From assembly GCF_001579805.1 (NCBI RefSeq), contig NZ_CP014546.1, positions 1,674,001 to 1,738,000 of the forward strand: a stretch of 64,000 bases of DNA, in the 5' to 3' direction. Both the position numbers and the translations under genes were made by a program. Within the stretch, counting starts at the first letter, position 1. Each line of letters starts with the position of its first letter. Under the pieces are notes generated by a model. It was not told the origin of the DNA, searched no databases, and was given only the letters and a program-made list of their open reading frames with translations. Of the stretch, positions 36,031 through 44,305 are shown one piece after another. This DNA comes from Pseudomonas azotoformans (GTDB taxonomy: Bacteria > Pseudomonadota > Gammaproteobacteria > Pseudomonadales > Pseudomonadaceae).

Positions 36031-36412
36031 ACTGTTCTCACTGAAGGTTTCGATAACCAATCATCGGTGTTTCCCCTGTGGGGGTAAACGCCTATACCGA
36101 TCGTCCAGACAATATGCCGGTCGCCCTGCAGGTTGCCAGGCTAAATGCCTGTGTTTTGGTGGAAACCTCAGTGGAAACCTTCCATCTCCGACCATAACCT
36201 TTGATAACGGAGATACGCCAGCGCCTCTCCGGCTTTACGACTTGATCGCGAAAGGTCGGCGGGCGGTGCGGTTCGCGCGCAATGGTGGCTGCGAACTGTG
36301 TGCGAACCACCGGTGCGAACTGACGCGCGCGCATGCCATAGTGCTCGCTAACTTAAAGGCTTATCCACCTCTGGAGGCATTTTGTTAACCAATGATTTCA
36401 AGGAAGGTAACT
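36031..36412. repeat. Gap with GTGGAAACCT and TGCGAAC words
   Basis: GTGGAAACCT is repeated exactly at 36159-36168 and 36171-36180. TGCGAAC occurs at 36290, 36301 and 36314, with its inverse (GTTCGC) at 36271. TATACCGATCGT at 36093-36104 recurs at 37113-37124 on the other side of the next gene. No gene is visible. Confidence 0.6.
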
Positions 36413-36964
36413 ATGTTCGCGGGCGCTAACGTTGGTGAAGTCTATAGAAAAACCTTTGAGCTGCTTTCTGAAGAAAATGATCGAGGTGCGGTTCTGCTGA
36501 GCGGAGTAATAACCGACGGCATTTTGGATGAGATGATTAAGGCGCGACTAATTGGCTTGCCCTCGGCTCGTAAGGGAACGCTCAGATTCCAATACGCGGC
36601 AAAGATAGACCTAGCGTTCTCCCTAGGCTTGATTTCGTTGGAAATGCTCACGCTGCTGCATAGTTTGCGTAATGCAAGAAATACTTTTGCTCATGAGGTG
36701 GTGAATAGCCTCAACGACGCTGCTATCTCTGGAGCTATCAAATCGGTGTTCGATGCGGTACCGAGCCTTTATGAAGGTTTCATGAGTAACTGGATTGCAA
36801 ATTTGCAAGCCACTCTACGAGGCGTAGGCGTTGTGGACGAGGCGGTGATCGCTAGCGTTTCTCCCGGCGACAGGGCCAGATTCAACAACTATTTAGCACT
36901 GATTGCAGCTCGGCTTCATGAGGCGTCAATCAAGGTCGAGAAGCTGATTTTCTCGGGAATTTAG
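36413..36964 (+). CDS. MltR-like protein
   Basis: 183 residues. The ATG at 36413 has AAGGAAGG six bases upstream and is preferred over the ATG at 36392. The pattern LLSGVITDGILDEMIKARL and LLHSLRNARNTFAHEV matches the MltR (mannitol repressor-like) family, whose members include HEPN-like helical proteins without DNA-binding motifs. No mannitol genes are nearby. It is flanked by a 12-bp direct repeat and is probably mobile cargo. Confidence 0.65.
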   Translation: MFAGANVGEVYRKTFELLSEENDRGAVLLSGVITDGILDEMIKARLIGLPSARKGTLRFQYAAKIDLAFSLGLISLEMLTLLHSLRNARNTFAHEVVNSLNDAAISGAIKSVFDAVPSLYEGFMSNWIANLQATLRGVGVVDEAVIASVSPGDRARFNNYLALIAARLHEASIKVEKLIFSGI

Positions 36965-37462
36965 CTTTGCTCGGAACTATCCACAGCGGTAGCTGACGGT
37001 TCGCGCCATGGCGGCCGCGATCATCGCGTCCGAGCTAGCCATGTACTCACATCCGAGCGTACTAGCGTGCGAACCTCCGTTAGAACTTGCGGCCGGCCCG
37101 CATTGGCGTCCGTATACCGATCGTGAGTACCTGGCTGCGTACCAACTCCAGACAGTCGCTCCTGCCCGCACCCTGTGTGCGTGAAGACACTGCGTGAACC
37201 CCTGGCGGGGGAGAGCTTCGCGCATTGACCAGGTACGCGACGGACGTGTGCGACGAACTGCGCGAAGCACGCCGAGGGAGCTGGGCCCCAGCCTTCCGTG
37301 GGGTTGTTCTGCAAATTGGTCACTGATGGTGGTCACCGCGCTTGGTCACCACCCTGGCTCCGGCGTGAATCAACGCCAAACCGTGGATACCAGAGTGGAT
37401 ACCGCCCGATCGGAGCAGAGGCAGCGGTTAAATCAAAACTCACCGTGATCGGGCTCTATTCT
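36965..37462. repeat. Gap with GGTCAC and GTGGATACC words
   Basis: GGTCAC occurs at 37318, 37331 and 37344, a strict 13-bp period. GTGGATACC occurs at 37383 and 37395. The copy of TATACCGATCGT is at 37113-37124. The stretch 37395-37445 reappears in diverged form at 38341-38391 beyond the next gene. No gene is seen in this 498-bp gap. Confidence 0.65.
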
Positions 37463-38164
37463 TTATCCGCCGTTCAAGTCGGCATTCAACTGCGCCCAGA
37501 TGTCGTGAAGTTCATCCTCGTAGGTATCGCCGAATGCTACACGTGCCGCTACGAGAGTAGCTATTGCATCAAGTCGCTCCTGAAATTCAACGATCGGAAT
37601 TAGAACCTCTTCTGGAATGTGATCTACATGAACCCATTGGCCATGCTGTTTCTTCTTCGACGAGCCGTATCTTGACCAAGTATCCGCTATCTCGAGTTGG
37701 CCCATTTCATCGATCAGGTGACCTAAGGCCACCGGAGGCGCTGGGAGATCGAGCAAGTCACCGTAATCTAGAAGATGCTGATGGAGCTTTTGAAGATTAT
37801 GACGACCTAGATCTCGCATCAATTCATCGCTCGGCTCATGCTGGGGTCGCCCGAGCTCTTTACGCATGTACGAAATATTGGTCAGCCATGACAGCAAGCC
37901 TTTCAACAATAATTCGATGGCGTGTCTCTGGAGGTAGAAGGCGGGTAGTCCTATTTCATCCAAAGTGCCTGTCGCACGTCCCTGTTCGATCAGCAGGGAT
38001 GCTGAGTGGTGGTAGGCTTCGAAGTAATTCGGGTGACGCCAAAACCCACCAATCCTAGCCACGCCCGCTTCAAGATCACTTTTCCTTTGCTCAACACTCT
38101 TACCCCCAATCATTACTTTTTGGGTGTCGAGATTGGCGTGAAAAGGCTCATCAAATTTCGCCAT
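37463..38164 (-). CDS. HEPN-like hypothetical protein
   Basis: 233 residues, soluble. A helical core with YHHSASLLIEQ, LPAFYLQRHAIELLLKGLLSWL and later RHNLQKLHQHLLDYGDLL resembles HEPN-type helical bundles (AIELLLKGLL is typical of the abortive-infection and nucleotidyltransferase partner group), though I see no clear Rx4-6H RNase motif. It forms a single-gene module flanked on both sides by related repeats. Defence function is inference. Confidence 0.6.
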   Translation of the reverse strand: MAKFDEPFHANLDTQKVMIGGKSVEQRKSDLEAGVARIGGFWRHPNYFEAYHHSASLLIEQGRATGTLDEIGLPAFYLQRHAIELLLKGLLSWLTNISYMRKELGRPQHEPSDELMRDLGRHNLQKLHQHLLDYGDLLDLPAPPVALGHLIDEMGQLEIADTWSRYGSSKKKQHGQWVHVDHIPEEVLIPIVEFQERLDAIATLVAARVAFGDTYEDELHDIWAQLNADLNGG

Positions 38165-38934
38165 GCTCTGCTCTCCTATTGGCTGATTGCTGCCGTACGC
38201 TTATTCGGCCGAGCTGTTGACAATAGTCAAGGTTTAGCGAGGTCGCACGGTTTTCAGGCAGCGATTAATTTGATGATTGGTAACCGGGCAGGGTGGTTAC
38301 TCTTGGTGGTTACCAAAGTGGTTACTGCATCATCAAACGGTGGATACCGTCCGATCTGGTCAGCGCCAGCGACTTAACAAAACTTAACCTTTTTCAGGTC
38401 GAGAACTTGTCAAAACTTGACATCAAGCGCGCACCAGAACCTGACAAAACCTGACATTGGTTCGAGTGCGGGGCCTAGCGCGATGTTGAGAAATGTTGAC
38501 ATCGGATCGGCCTGGAGTCGATGAGAGCGCTCGCGGCCTGTTAGCAGAAGTTAGTCTCTTGAGAGGTTGGCCAGCCTATAACCCTGTTAACAATTATCAA
38601 GATTGGCGGGAGCCGGGCGACTCCGTGACGGAGATCCCTTTGATGGATAGTAGCCAGGGCGGGGTGGTTACTTTGGGTGGTTACCCGCGTGGTCTCCATG
38701 GCAGCTACGAACTGGTTGTCTTATGATCATGTCGGCCTCGTTGGGCGTCGGACGGCCTGGCAAATGTTGGCGTAAAATCTATGATTGGTGTTGGTAATCA
38801 TCATAGTGCTGAGGGTGAGATTTTTCACTGGCATGCTTTGGCAATATGGGAAGGGCTGGTCAGTGTACAAAGAGCAGCATTTCAGACTTTTTGGCTTAAG
38901 TGCTTTAATTTTTATATAGGGGCTAGAGTATTCG
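38165..38934. repeat. Repeat-rich gap: GTGGTTAC words and four 10-bp doublets
   Basis: GTGGTTAC occurs at 38293, 38306 and 38318 and again at 38664 and 38677; its partial inverse GGTAACC is at 38279. Between them are four doublets with exact 10-bp spacing: AACTTAAC-type (38372, 38382), AACTTG (38404, 38414), AACCTGAC (38438, 38448) and ATGTTGA (38483, 38493). No gene is visible in 770 bp. The last 200 bases are AT-rich and include the promoter side of the next gene. Confidence 0.7.
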
Positions 38935-39489
38935 ATGGAAAGTATATTTGGCTTTTTTGAGAATCTTTTAAAAAATTTCACATGGGGGCGCTTAACCTTT
39001 CTTGCCTTTGCTCTTTTGCTAGCCGGGGGTGGGCTTTTTGTTTATGAGGCTTATACGGGAACCTTTAAGTTAAATCGAATCAGCGCCGAGCTGAAAATCG
39101 TCGAATCAATCGTTGAGTTGGAAAAAAAAGTAGAAAGCCTTCCTGATAGCTCACCAAGTAAGCGATATTTCGACAGGCTCATGTCGGAAGCGGGAAAAAC
39201 CCCGATGGAGTTCAATTTTCAACCAGGCTTTCCGGCGCAGAAGCTGGAACGTATATTCTTCCAATGCTTGCCTTGGGCTATGCTGTTGGTACTAATTTTC
39301 TTCACGACATCAACCGGACGTAGTTCCGCTATCGCGGGTGTGATCGTGATCGGCAGCCCAATAGTTATTTTGGGGTATAACCTTCCCATGCTTGAGGAAG
39401 CTTGGGTTGTTAACTATTTGTATCCATGGGGGACATTGGTTTCAATATTGGCGTTTATTCTGGTATGGCAGCGCCGCAAGAAAGCCTGA
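38935..39489 (+). CDS. Membrane protein of unknown function
   Basis: 184 residues with four likely membrane helices: about 20-37, 108-123, 128-145 and 160-178. A coiled-coil-like stretch lies between the first and second (LKIVESIVELEKKVESLP). AGGGGC precedes the ATG at 38935. The DNA is AT-rich relative to the core. No family recognised; it stands alone in the cargo region and ends before a strong terminator. Confidence 0.6.
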   Translation: MESIFGFFENLLKNFTWGRLTFLAFALLLAGGGLFVYEAYTGTFKLNRISAELKIVESIVELEKKVESLPDSSPSKRYFDRLMSEAGKTPMEFNFQPGFPAQKLERIFFQCLPWAMLLVLIFFTTSTGRSSAIAGVIVIGSPIVILGYNLPMLEEAWVVNYLYPWGTLVSILAFILVWQRRKKA

Positions 39490-39639
39490 CTGGAAGCTCA
39501 CTTTACTTTTTCTTATCGAGTGGCTGAGGTAGAGCAATGCCTGGGTGAAATGGGTAGCGTCGATAAAGCATCCCAACGATGCCGCCAGCGAAACAGACGA
39601 TTTGGTCTGAGTGAGACCATATCGTCTGTCTCAAAGCGT

Positions 39640-39671
39640 GACAGAGCCGCCCGAAGGCGGCCCTGTCTTTT
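39640..39671. terminator. Bidirectional terminator
   Basis: GACAG-A-GCCGCC (39640-39651) pairs with GGCGGC-C-CTGTC (39656-39667) around CGAA, followed by TTTT. It lies between two converging genes and can serve both. Confidence 0.85.
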
Positions 39672-39673
39672 CG

Positions 39674-40099
39674 CTACAGCGTGGTGGGGAGAATGTCTAA
39701 AACACCGTCACCGCTGGTTGATATACGGTAGCTTTTTGCCTTTCCGCCGGTGACCGTTGTTTCTCGCTCTTGCCTCTCGGCACCCATCCCGCAGATGCCG
39801 CTTCCATGGTAGGCCGCACCGACAACAACAGCGCCCGCTGGGACGTGGAGAGCAACTCTCTCTCCAGGCTTGAGTAAGGCCGCCACTTTACCGTCTACGA
39901 AAAGACCAACCGAGCAAAGGCTTCCCGTATGACCCGAGTCTCGGGTCACCGACAAAGTGCCTGTACCAGGTGTCTCTTTCTGATAGGCAAAAACCCGATC
40001 AGGCGGCACCGCAACAGCATTTGTCATGGGCACCGGGGAAGTGGCGCATCCTGCCACCAGAGCGGCAAACAGGGCTATTGTTACAGCGGTCTTAAGCAT
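39674..40099 (-). CDS. Putative lipoprotein next to phage-type genes
   Basis: 141 residues with lipobox LVAGC (Cys18) and AAGGAGCTCTC ahead of the ATG. The mature domain is beta-rich with two further Cys (LCSVGLFVDGKV, GSGICGMG). It is the last gene of the minus-strand satellite operon, next to a tail-assembly homologue. Small lipoproteins in this position in lambdoid phages can block superinfection, but no homology is claimed. Confidence 0.65.
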   Translation of the reverse strand: MLKTAVTIALFAALVAGCATSPVPMTNAVAVPPDRVFAYQKETPGTGTLSVTRDSGHTGSLCSVGLFVDGKVAALLKPGERVALHVPAGAVVVGAAYHGSGICGMGAERQERETTVTGGKAKSYRISTSGDGVLDILPTTL

Positions 40100-40142
40100 G
40101 AGAGCTCCTTTTCATGAGAAGCAACAATAGCACCGTGTAAGG

Positions 40143-40745
40143 TCAGACTTGATCCTCGGCATAAATGGCGGCGCTGATGATCGCGCCGCCCCACCGCCGG
40201 CGGCCAATGCAAAGCGGTACCGGGTTGCCCGAGGCTGTGGTGTTTTTCGCTGATCCGAATGCATACCCGGGCACGTTCTCCGGCGCCGCGCTGGTCTTGA
40301 GACCACCAGCCTGTGGGCTGAGCATTTGGATAATGCCGCCGATGGACATTGCAGCGCCTGCCGAATACAGAAAAGGTGACGCAGCAGCGAACGGCGTGAA
40401 AGACAGCACGTATGCTGCTGCAATCAATATCCCGCCGACAATTGTCTGAAGCGAACCCGCGCGTTTACTACCTGTAATTACTGGTGCAATGGTGATGTCG
40501 CCGGTTCCGTTGTAGTTCAACTCCTTCTCGCCAATATTCCGTTTTTCGCGGAACACGGCGAACTCTAAACCTCGGGATTTGGCGTTCGATATAAAACGCT
40601 CAAATCCGGGTATCTGAACGCACAAGGCTTTGACTGCTTCCGCTGGGGAGCGTACTGCCAGTGGATAAGATTTTCCGAATTGTCGAAGGGCTCCGCGAAG
40701 TTTGAAGTTGATGACGGGCGTGTATTCGATCACTGATGCGGCCAT
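40143..40745 (-). CDS. Lambda tail assembly protein I homologue
   Basis: 200 residues. The start INFKLRGALRQFGKSYPLAVRSPAEAVKALCVQIPGFERF, a central hydrophobic region (IVGGILIAAAYVLSFTPFAAASPFLYSAGAAMSIGG) and the end SGNPVPLCIGRRRWGGAIISAAIYAEDQ match lambda protein I, which helps assemble the tail tip. No other tail, head or lysis gene is in the window, so it is a lone structural-type gene in a satellite-like island. It could be a remnant or a helper-phage interference gene. Confidence 0.85.
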   Translation of the reverse strand: MAASVIEYTPVINFKLRGALRQFGKSYPLAVRSPAEAVKALCVQIPGFERFISNAKSRGLEFAVFREKRNIGEKELNYNGTGDITIAPVITGSKRAGSLQTIVGGILIAAAYVLSFTPFAAASPFLYSAGAAMSIGGIIQMLSPQAGGLKTSAAPENVPGYAFGSAKNTTASGNPVPLCIGRRRWGGAIISAAIYAEDQV

Positions 40746-40757
40746 GATCTATTTCTC

Positions 40758-41138
40758 CTACTTGTCGTTGGTGGTGTGGGTTGGTACTTCGGCGCCGATC
40801 TGCATGGCGAGCATCATTCGGGATGCCATGGCGTCGTCACGGATCGCCTTTTCGCGGCGCGGGTCAGGGTTCCACGCCCAGCAATGGATCGCCTGGTAGG
40901 CGCGAGCCCCGCTGAATGTCCCGCGCAAAAGGTCGGCCGAGATCCTTCCCTCGTCCTCTGTGAAAAATGGCCCGTCGATGGTCACCTTCTGCCCATCACG
41001 GACGTGTTGCACTTCCCATACGAGGTAGCCGCCATTCATGTTTGGGGCGTCTGCAAAATCCATGATCTTGCACGCTTCCGCGAAGCGCTCCCGGTACGTG
41101 GGTGCCTGGCTCGTTGTGTTGCTGTCTTGGTCTGTCAT
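40758..41138 (-). CDS. Hypothetical protein
   Basis: 126 residues, soluble. YRERFAEACKIMDFADAPNMNGGYLVWEVQHVRDG and FTEDEGRISADLLRGTFSGARAY suggest a compact alpha/beta protein. ATG 41138 overlaps the stop of the upstream gene (ATGA), part of a chain of coupled minus-strand genes. Not recognised. Confidence 0.6.
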   Translation of the reverse strand: MTDQDSNTTSQAPTYRERFAEACKIMDFADAPNMNGGYLVWEVQHVRDGQKVTIDGPFFTEDEGRISADLLRGTFSGARAYQAIHCWAWNPDPRREKAIRDDAMASRMMLAMQIGAEVPTHTTNDK

Positions 41139-41851
41139 GTTTCCTCTATGCGCTGCTGGCGCTGGTCATGGGCAGGTGCCCGGTGGTGTTGCTCGGTGTC
41201 GCGCCACGTTTTCGTGATTCGCAAAACGTGGCGCGGAAAATAGTCAGTTGCCGACAATGCTGAGGGCTGGTGGCAGCTTTGGGCCGAACGGCGCACCAGG
41301 GCGAATGGGTCGGGTAGTTGGTCTTCTGGGCATTCCCTGATGAACCGGATCATGGCGGCGTGGCAGGCGCGATACAGCGGGCCACCGGCGCCCCATTCGT
41401 CGCTCTTGCGGTCGGCGCTGTCCTCTAGCTGGGATAGGTAGGCCACTCCGCGAAGGCTGGTGTCACCGTCTGCGCCGGGCTGTTGGCGATGTACTGGGTT
41501 GACGCCCAGCAGGTCGCACATCTGGTCGAATCCCAGCGCCTGCGCCAGCCCCTCACGGTCGAACATCAGTGATTGGCCAAACCCCGCAAGTGCGCTCCAC
41601 GCTCCGCTGCGGGTGGCCTCCTGGTGTTCACGGGCCTGCTCCTCCAATTCAGCAATGGCCTGCCGGGTGAAGGGGAGGAATGCTTTCAACTTACCCGCTT
41701 GCCGGCGTAGGGCTCGCCGTTCACCGCGGATAACGTCGAGCTGGTCAGCAATGGCGCGACATATTCGCCGGGTGGAGATGAGCTGCGTGGCGGCGCTGAT
41801 GCCGGATTTCATACCGATGTTGCACAAGCGGGTGATAAGGCTGGGCGTCAT
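41135..41851 (-). CDS. Hypothetical protein of the satellite operon
   Basis: 238 residues from ATG 41851, which has GGAGG upstream and overlaps the previous stop (ATGA). A longer frame exists upstream without support. Arg/Ala-rich helical N-terminal half (RRALRRQAGKLKAFLPFTRQAIAELEEQAREHQEA, coiled-coil-like), then a less regular C-terminus. Not recognised. Confidence 0.6.
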   Translation of the reverse strand: MTPSLITRLCNIGMKSGISAATQLISTRRICRAIADQLDVIRGERRALRRQAGKLKAFLPFTRQAIAELEEQAREHQEATRSGAWSALAGFGQSLMFDREGLAQALGFDQMCDLLGVNPVHRQQPGADGDTSLRGVAYLSQLEDSADRKSDEWGAGGPLYRACHAAMIRFIRECPEDQLPDPFALVRRSAQSCHQPSALSATDYFPRHVLRITKTWRDTEQHHRAPAHDQRQQRIEET

Positions 41852-42156
41852 TGGTGCGCCTCCATAGGTGTGGCGTCGTAGCTGGCGCGCAGTTGGACGC
41901 CAGCCGTGCAATAGCGGCCGGTGGGCGCGTAGCAGCTCCGACAAACCATAATGTGGGTGAGGTACTGGTCACGGGCTTGCCGCCATTCGGGCGTGGCGGT
42001 GGCTGCGCTGGCGTGTGGGCTTGTGATGAGCCGGGGAGTGCGCTCGACAGGGTTGGCCAGCACCAGGCGCGGGCGAGGCCGGCTATCCACTTTTGGCGAG
42101 TCGACTCCGGCGATAGCTGGCGGCATGTGATCGAGCAGACCGGAAAGGAGGCTCAT
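41848..42156 (-). CDS. Hypothetical protein of the satellite operon
   Basis: 102 residues. The N-terminus is unstructured (Pro/Arg-rich), followed by EWRQARDQYLTHIMVCRSCYAPTGRYCTAG with a CxxC...C cluster that might bind zinc. It overlaps neighbours on both sides by ATGA, which supports translation. Not recognised. Confidence 0.55.
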   Translation of the reverse strand: MSLLSGLLDHMPPAIAGVDSPKVDSRPRPRLVLANPVERTPRLITSPHASAATATPEWRQARDQYLTHIMVCRSCYAPTGRYCTAGVQLRASYDATPMEAHQ

Positions 42157-42515
42157 GCCGTCACCTCGCCCCGATCACTACTGATCCAATGTTCCTGTGA
42201 TTTCGAAAACACCGGCAACAGCGGCAACAATGGCAACAGCCCCGTAAACCGTGGCCTCCAGGCGTTACCGATGCTGCCAAACTGTTGCCACCGGTTTTTT
42301 ACCGGCAACAGTGATAACCAAATGAAGGGAAAGTGCGGGGCTCTTATGTTGAAAATGAGGTGTGCGTTGCCAGTTGTTGCCAATTTTTTTATAGGGTGGC
42401 AACGGCTGTAAGCCACGCCACACAAGGCCGTTGCCGGTGTTGCCACTGTTGCCAGTGATTCTAGGTTCCTGTGAACTTGGGCAATCTGGATTGCTGGTCT
42501 TTGAGTGACGTTCAT
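42153..42515 (-). CDS. Doubtful ORF over the GGCAAC repeat region
   Basis: 120 codons that start and stop with ATGA overlaps to its neighbours, which argues for translation. The composition is odd (TVATPATAL, LLPLLPLLPVF) because the DNA consists largely of GTTGCC/GGCAAC repeats. It could be a chance frame through a regulatory or replication site. Confidence 0.3.
   Translation of the reverse strand: MNVTQRPAIQIAQVHRNLESLATVATPATALCGVAYSRCHPIKKLATTGNAHLIFNIRAPHFPFIWLSLLPVKNRWQQFGSIGNAWRPRFTGLLPLLPLLPVFSKSQEHWISSDRGEVTA
42214..42453. repeat. Period-9 GGCAAC array in inverted halves, possible iterons
   Basis: GGCAACA occurs at 42214, 42223 and 42232 (period 9). The inverse GTTGCC occurs at 42430, 42439 and 42448 (period 9), and again at 42366 and 42375. 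In the middle a hairpin CTGTTGCC-A-CCGG (42282-42294) / CCGGCAACAG (42302-42311) surrounds a T-rich loop. It lies just downstream of the primase and helicase-like genes, the place where satellites such as P4 keep origin iterons or crr sites. The origin role is inference. Confidence 0.6.
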
Positions 42516-44305
42516 ACGCCACCGCCTTCACGATCCATGATGTCCGGATCGATCACATAGAGACGAGCCTGGCCACCACCAGGGAGTCGGTAGTTTTTGG
42601 TTTTACGCTCGTTGTCACGGCGTGCGAGGACGTTAGCGCTCTCCAGAGCCTTGATGATGCGAGATAGGCCATAGCCGTGCGCCGCCTCGATGAGCGCCGG
42701 CTTGTTGAACAGGTACAGGCGGTTGGTGCCCACCAGCTCCCAGTAACCGGCCCGGTTGAAAACCTTGGTGTCAGGCGTTTGATCGTCGACATCTGAAAAG
42801 CGGCTGCTACCGTGGCGGTCGATAAAGTCCAAGATGCCGGCCAGGATCTGGCGGTCTTCGGCGTTGCCGCTGCCAACCCGGCTGAGCCATTCGCCATACA
42901 GCAAGCGGCAGTCGGCGAGGGCGGTACCAGGTACCCAAGGTAGCAGGCCATACGCGATTGCCATTTCACCGGCTAGTGCGATCACGGCGAACCGATCAGC
43001 CACTCGGCCGGCCTGGGCGTTGTCTTCCACAAAACTGGCGCGTACCCCGGCAAAGTCTTCCAGTAGGCCGGCCCGGTCGTCGCTCTCGAGCAGTTTCTCG
43101 ACAAAGGCTGGCCCAAGGTGGCCGTGGTGGGCGCCGACCGCTACGGTGAGCTGCCGGTGAAAGTCCGCTCCCTCAAGCCCGTGCAATTCGTCGAAGGCTC
43201 GGTGCGTGCGGGTACCGGCGTTAACGTCGACCATGCGCAACTCGGCGCCAGCGTGTGCGGCATTGCCGGATATGGCCGCGTGTTCAGAGAGTGAGCGCTC
43301 GCCGCTGGAGAGTGTCAGCAGGCGCCAGCTCAATTTGGCGCGGCCTTCGCGCTCACGGGTCATGGTGCCTTTGCCCTGGCCGTTGGCGAGGGAATACGCC
43401 ATTTCCTGTACGCGCTTGGGGTCGGCGCGCTTGATCTCATCCAAGGGCAGGATGGTGTCATTCCGGCTCGATGCCTCGATCTCCAGGCCGCCCTTGGTCA
43501 TGTCCCAACTGGCGGCGAACACGCCCGGGTCGCCCCATACCGACGATCCGATCAGTTGTGCCAGTGACTTGCCGCTTGAGCTGTCGCCCACCAGATGAAC
43601 ACCACCGCCCAGCACACCCACCAAACTCAGCAACGGGCCTGCCAGCGAGCAGCCGATCGCCAGCGTCAGTACCGGGTTGCCCGCGCACTTGGCAGCCACC
43701 TCTGATTGCCACAGCGCCAGCTCGCCACGCCGGCTGAAAAGTACCTGAGCCTTGTTGCTGGCCTGGTACCGCACATTGGCGCTACCGATGGTTCGCCCAG
43801 GCAGCACAAACGCGCCCGACTCATGCCAACCCGGCCGGCTGGTGGTGGCAAACACCTCTGCAGGATGCTGGTCGAGCAGGTACTCCATGAACGTGCCGCG
43901 CTTCTTGAGGGCGATAATGACGCCCATCCCGAACAAGGCACGCCGGGCGTCCTCGCCGCTGCCGCCGAACACTTCCATGGCGATGATCCATTCCTTGATG
44001 CCGCCCTCTGTGACTAGGCGTAGCAGCCGGCCCTCGCTGCCATCGTCGCTGTTGGTGGTGCGGGCGACGACGGTGACGGGGCTGGAGATCCACTCATCAG
44101 TGATAGGCCGGTCGCCGGTATCTCCCTCGGCGTCGTCCTGGTCAGCGGCGGCGCGCTTGAAGCTATGCCAGTAAACGCCCGGGCGCAGCTTGCGGCCCTT
44201 CTCATTGATCACCCAATGCTCATACACCGCCCAGCAGGGGCGATCTGGCGCAATGGTCGCGGCGTCCGGCCGAAGATTGATCACGTTGGTGTCAGGCTTG
44301 GACAT
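42512..44305 (-). CDS. DUF927 family ATPase, replication helicase-like
   Basis: 597 residues from ATG 44305, which overlaps the end of the primase gene; a longer frame reading further into that gene is rejected. Walker A GDSSSGKS (240-247), Walker B-like DTILPLDEIKRAD and a C-terminal winged-helix-like part (YGLSRIIKALESANVLARRDNERKTKNYRLPG) are visible. DUF927 proteins pair with Toprim primases in satellites, phages and integrative elements and are thought to act as replicative helicases. Confidence 0.85.
   Translation of the reverse strand: MSKPDTNVINLRPDAATIAPDRPCWAVYEHWVINEKGRKLRPGVYWHSFKRAAADQDDAEGDTGDRPITDEWISSPVTVVARTTNSDDGSEGRLLRLVTEGGIKEWIIAMEVFGGSGEDARRALFGMGVIIALKKRGTFMEYLLDQHPAEVFATTSRPGWHESGAFVLPGRTIGSANVRYQASNKAQVLFSRRGELALWQSEVAAKCAGNPVLTLAIGCSLAGPLLSLVGVLGGGVHLVGDSSSGKSLAQLIGSSVWGDPGVFAASWDMTKGGLEIEASSRNDTILPLDEIKRADPKRVQEMAYSLANGQGKGTMTREREGRAKLSWRLLTLSSGERSLSEHAAISGNAAHAGAELRMVDVNAGTRTHRAFDELHGLEGADFHRQLTVAVGAHHGHLGPAFVEKLLESDDRAGLLEDFAGVRASFVEDNAQAGRVADRFAVIALAGEMAIAYGLLPWVPGTALADCRLLYGEWLSRVGSGNAEDRQILAGILDFIDRHGSSRFSDVDDQTPDTKVFNRAGYWELVGTNRLYLFNKPALIEAAHGYGLSRIIKALESANVLARRDNERKTKNYRLPGGGQARLYVIDPDIMDREGGGV

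Noticed and set aside
38279..38685. Possible CRISPR array in the repeat-rich gap
   Set aside because: Repeat words are only 6-10 bp with 2-7 bp between copies; there are no 28-36 bp repeats with unique spacers and no cas genes.
42265..42531. Alternative 88-codon minus-strand frame over the GGCAAC repeats
   Set aside because: No RBS; its start lies inside the DUF927 coding end without ATGA coupling, and its Gly/Asn repeats are a by-product of the DNA repeat.
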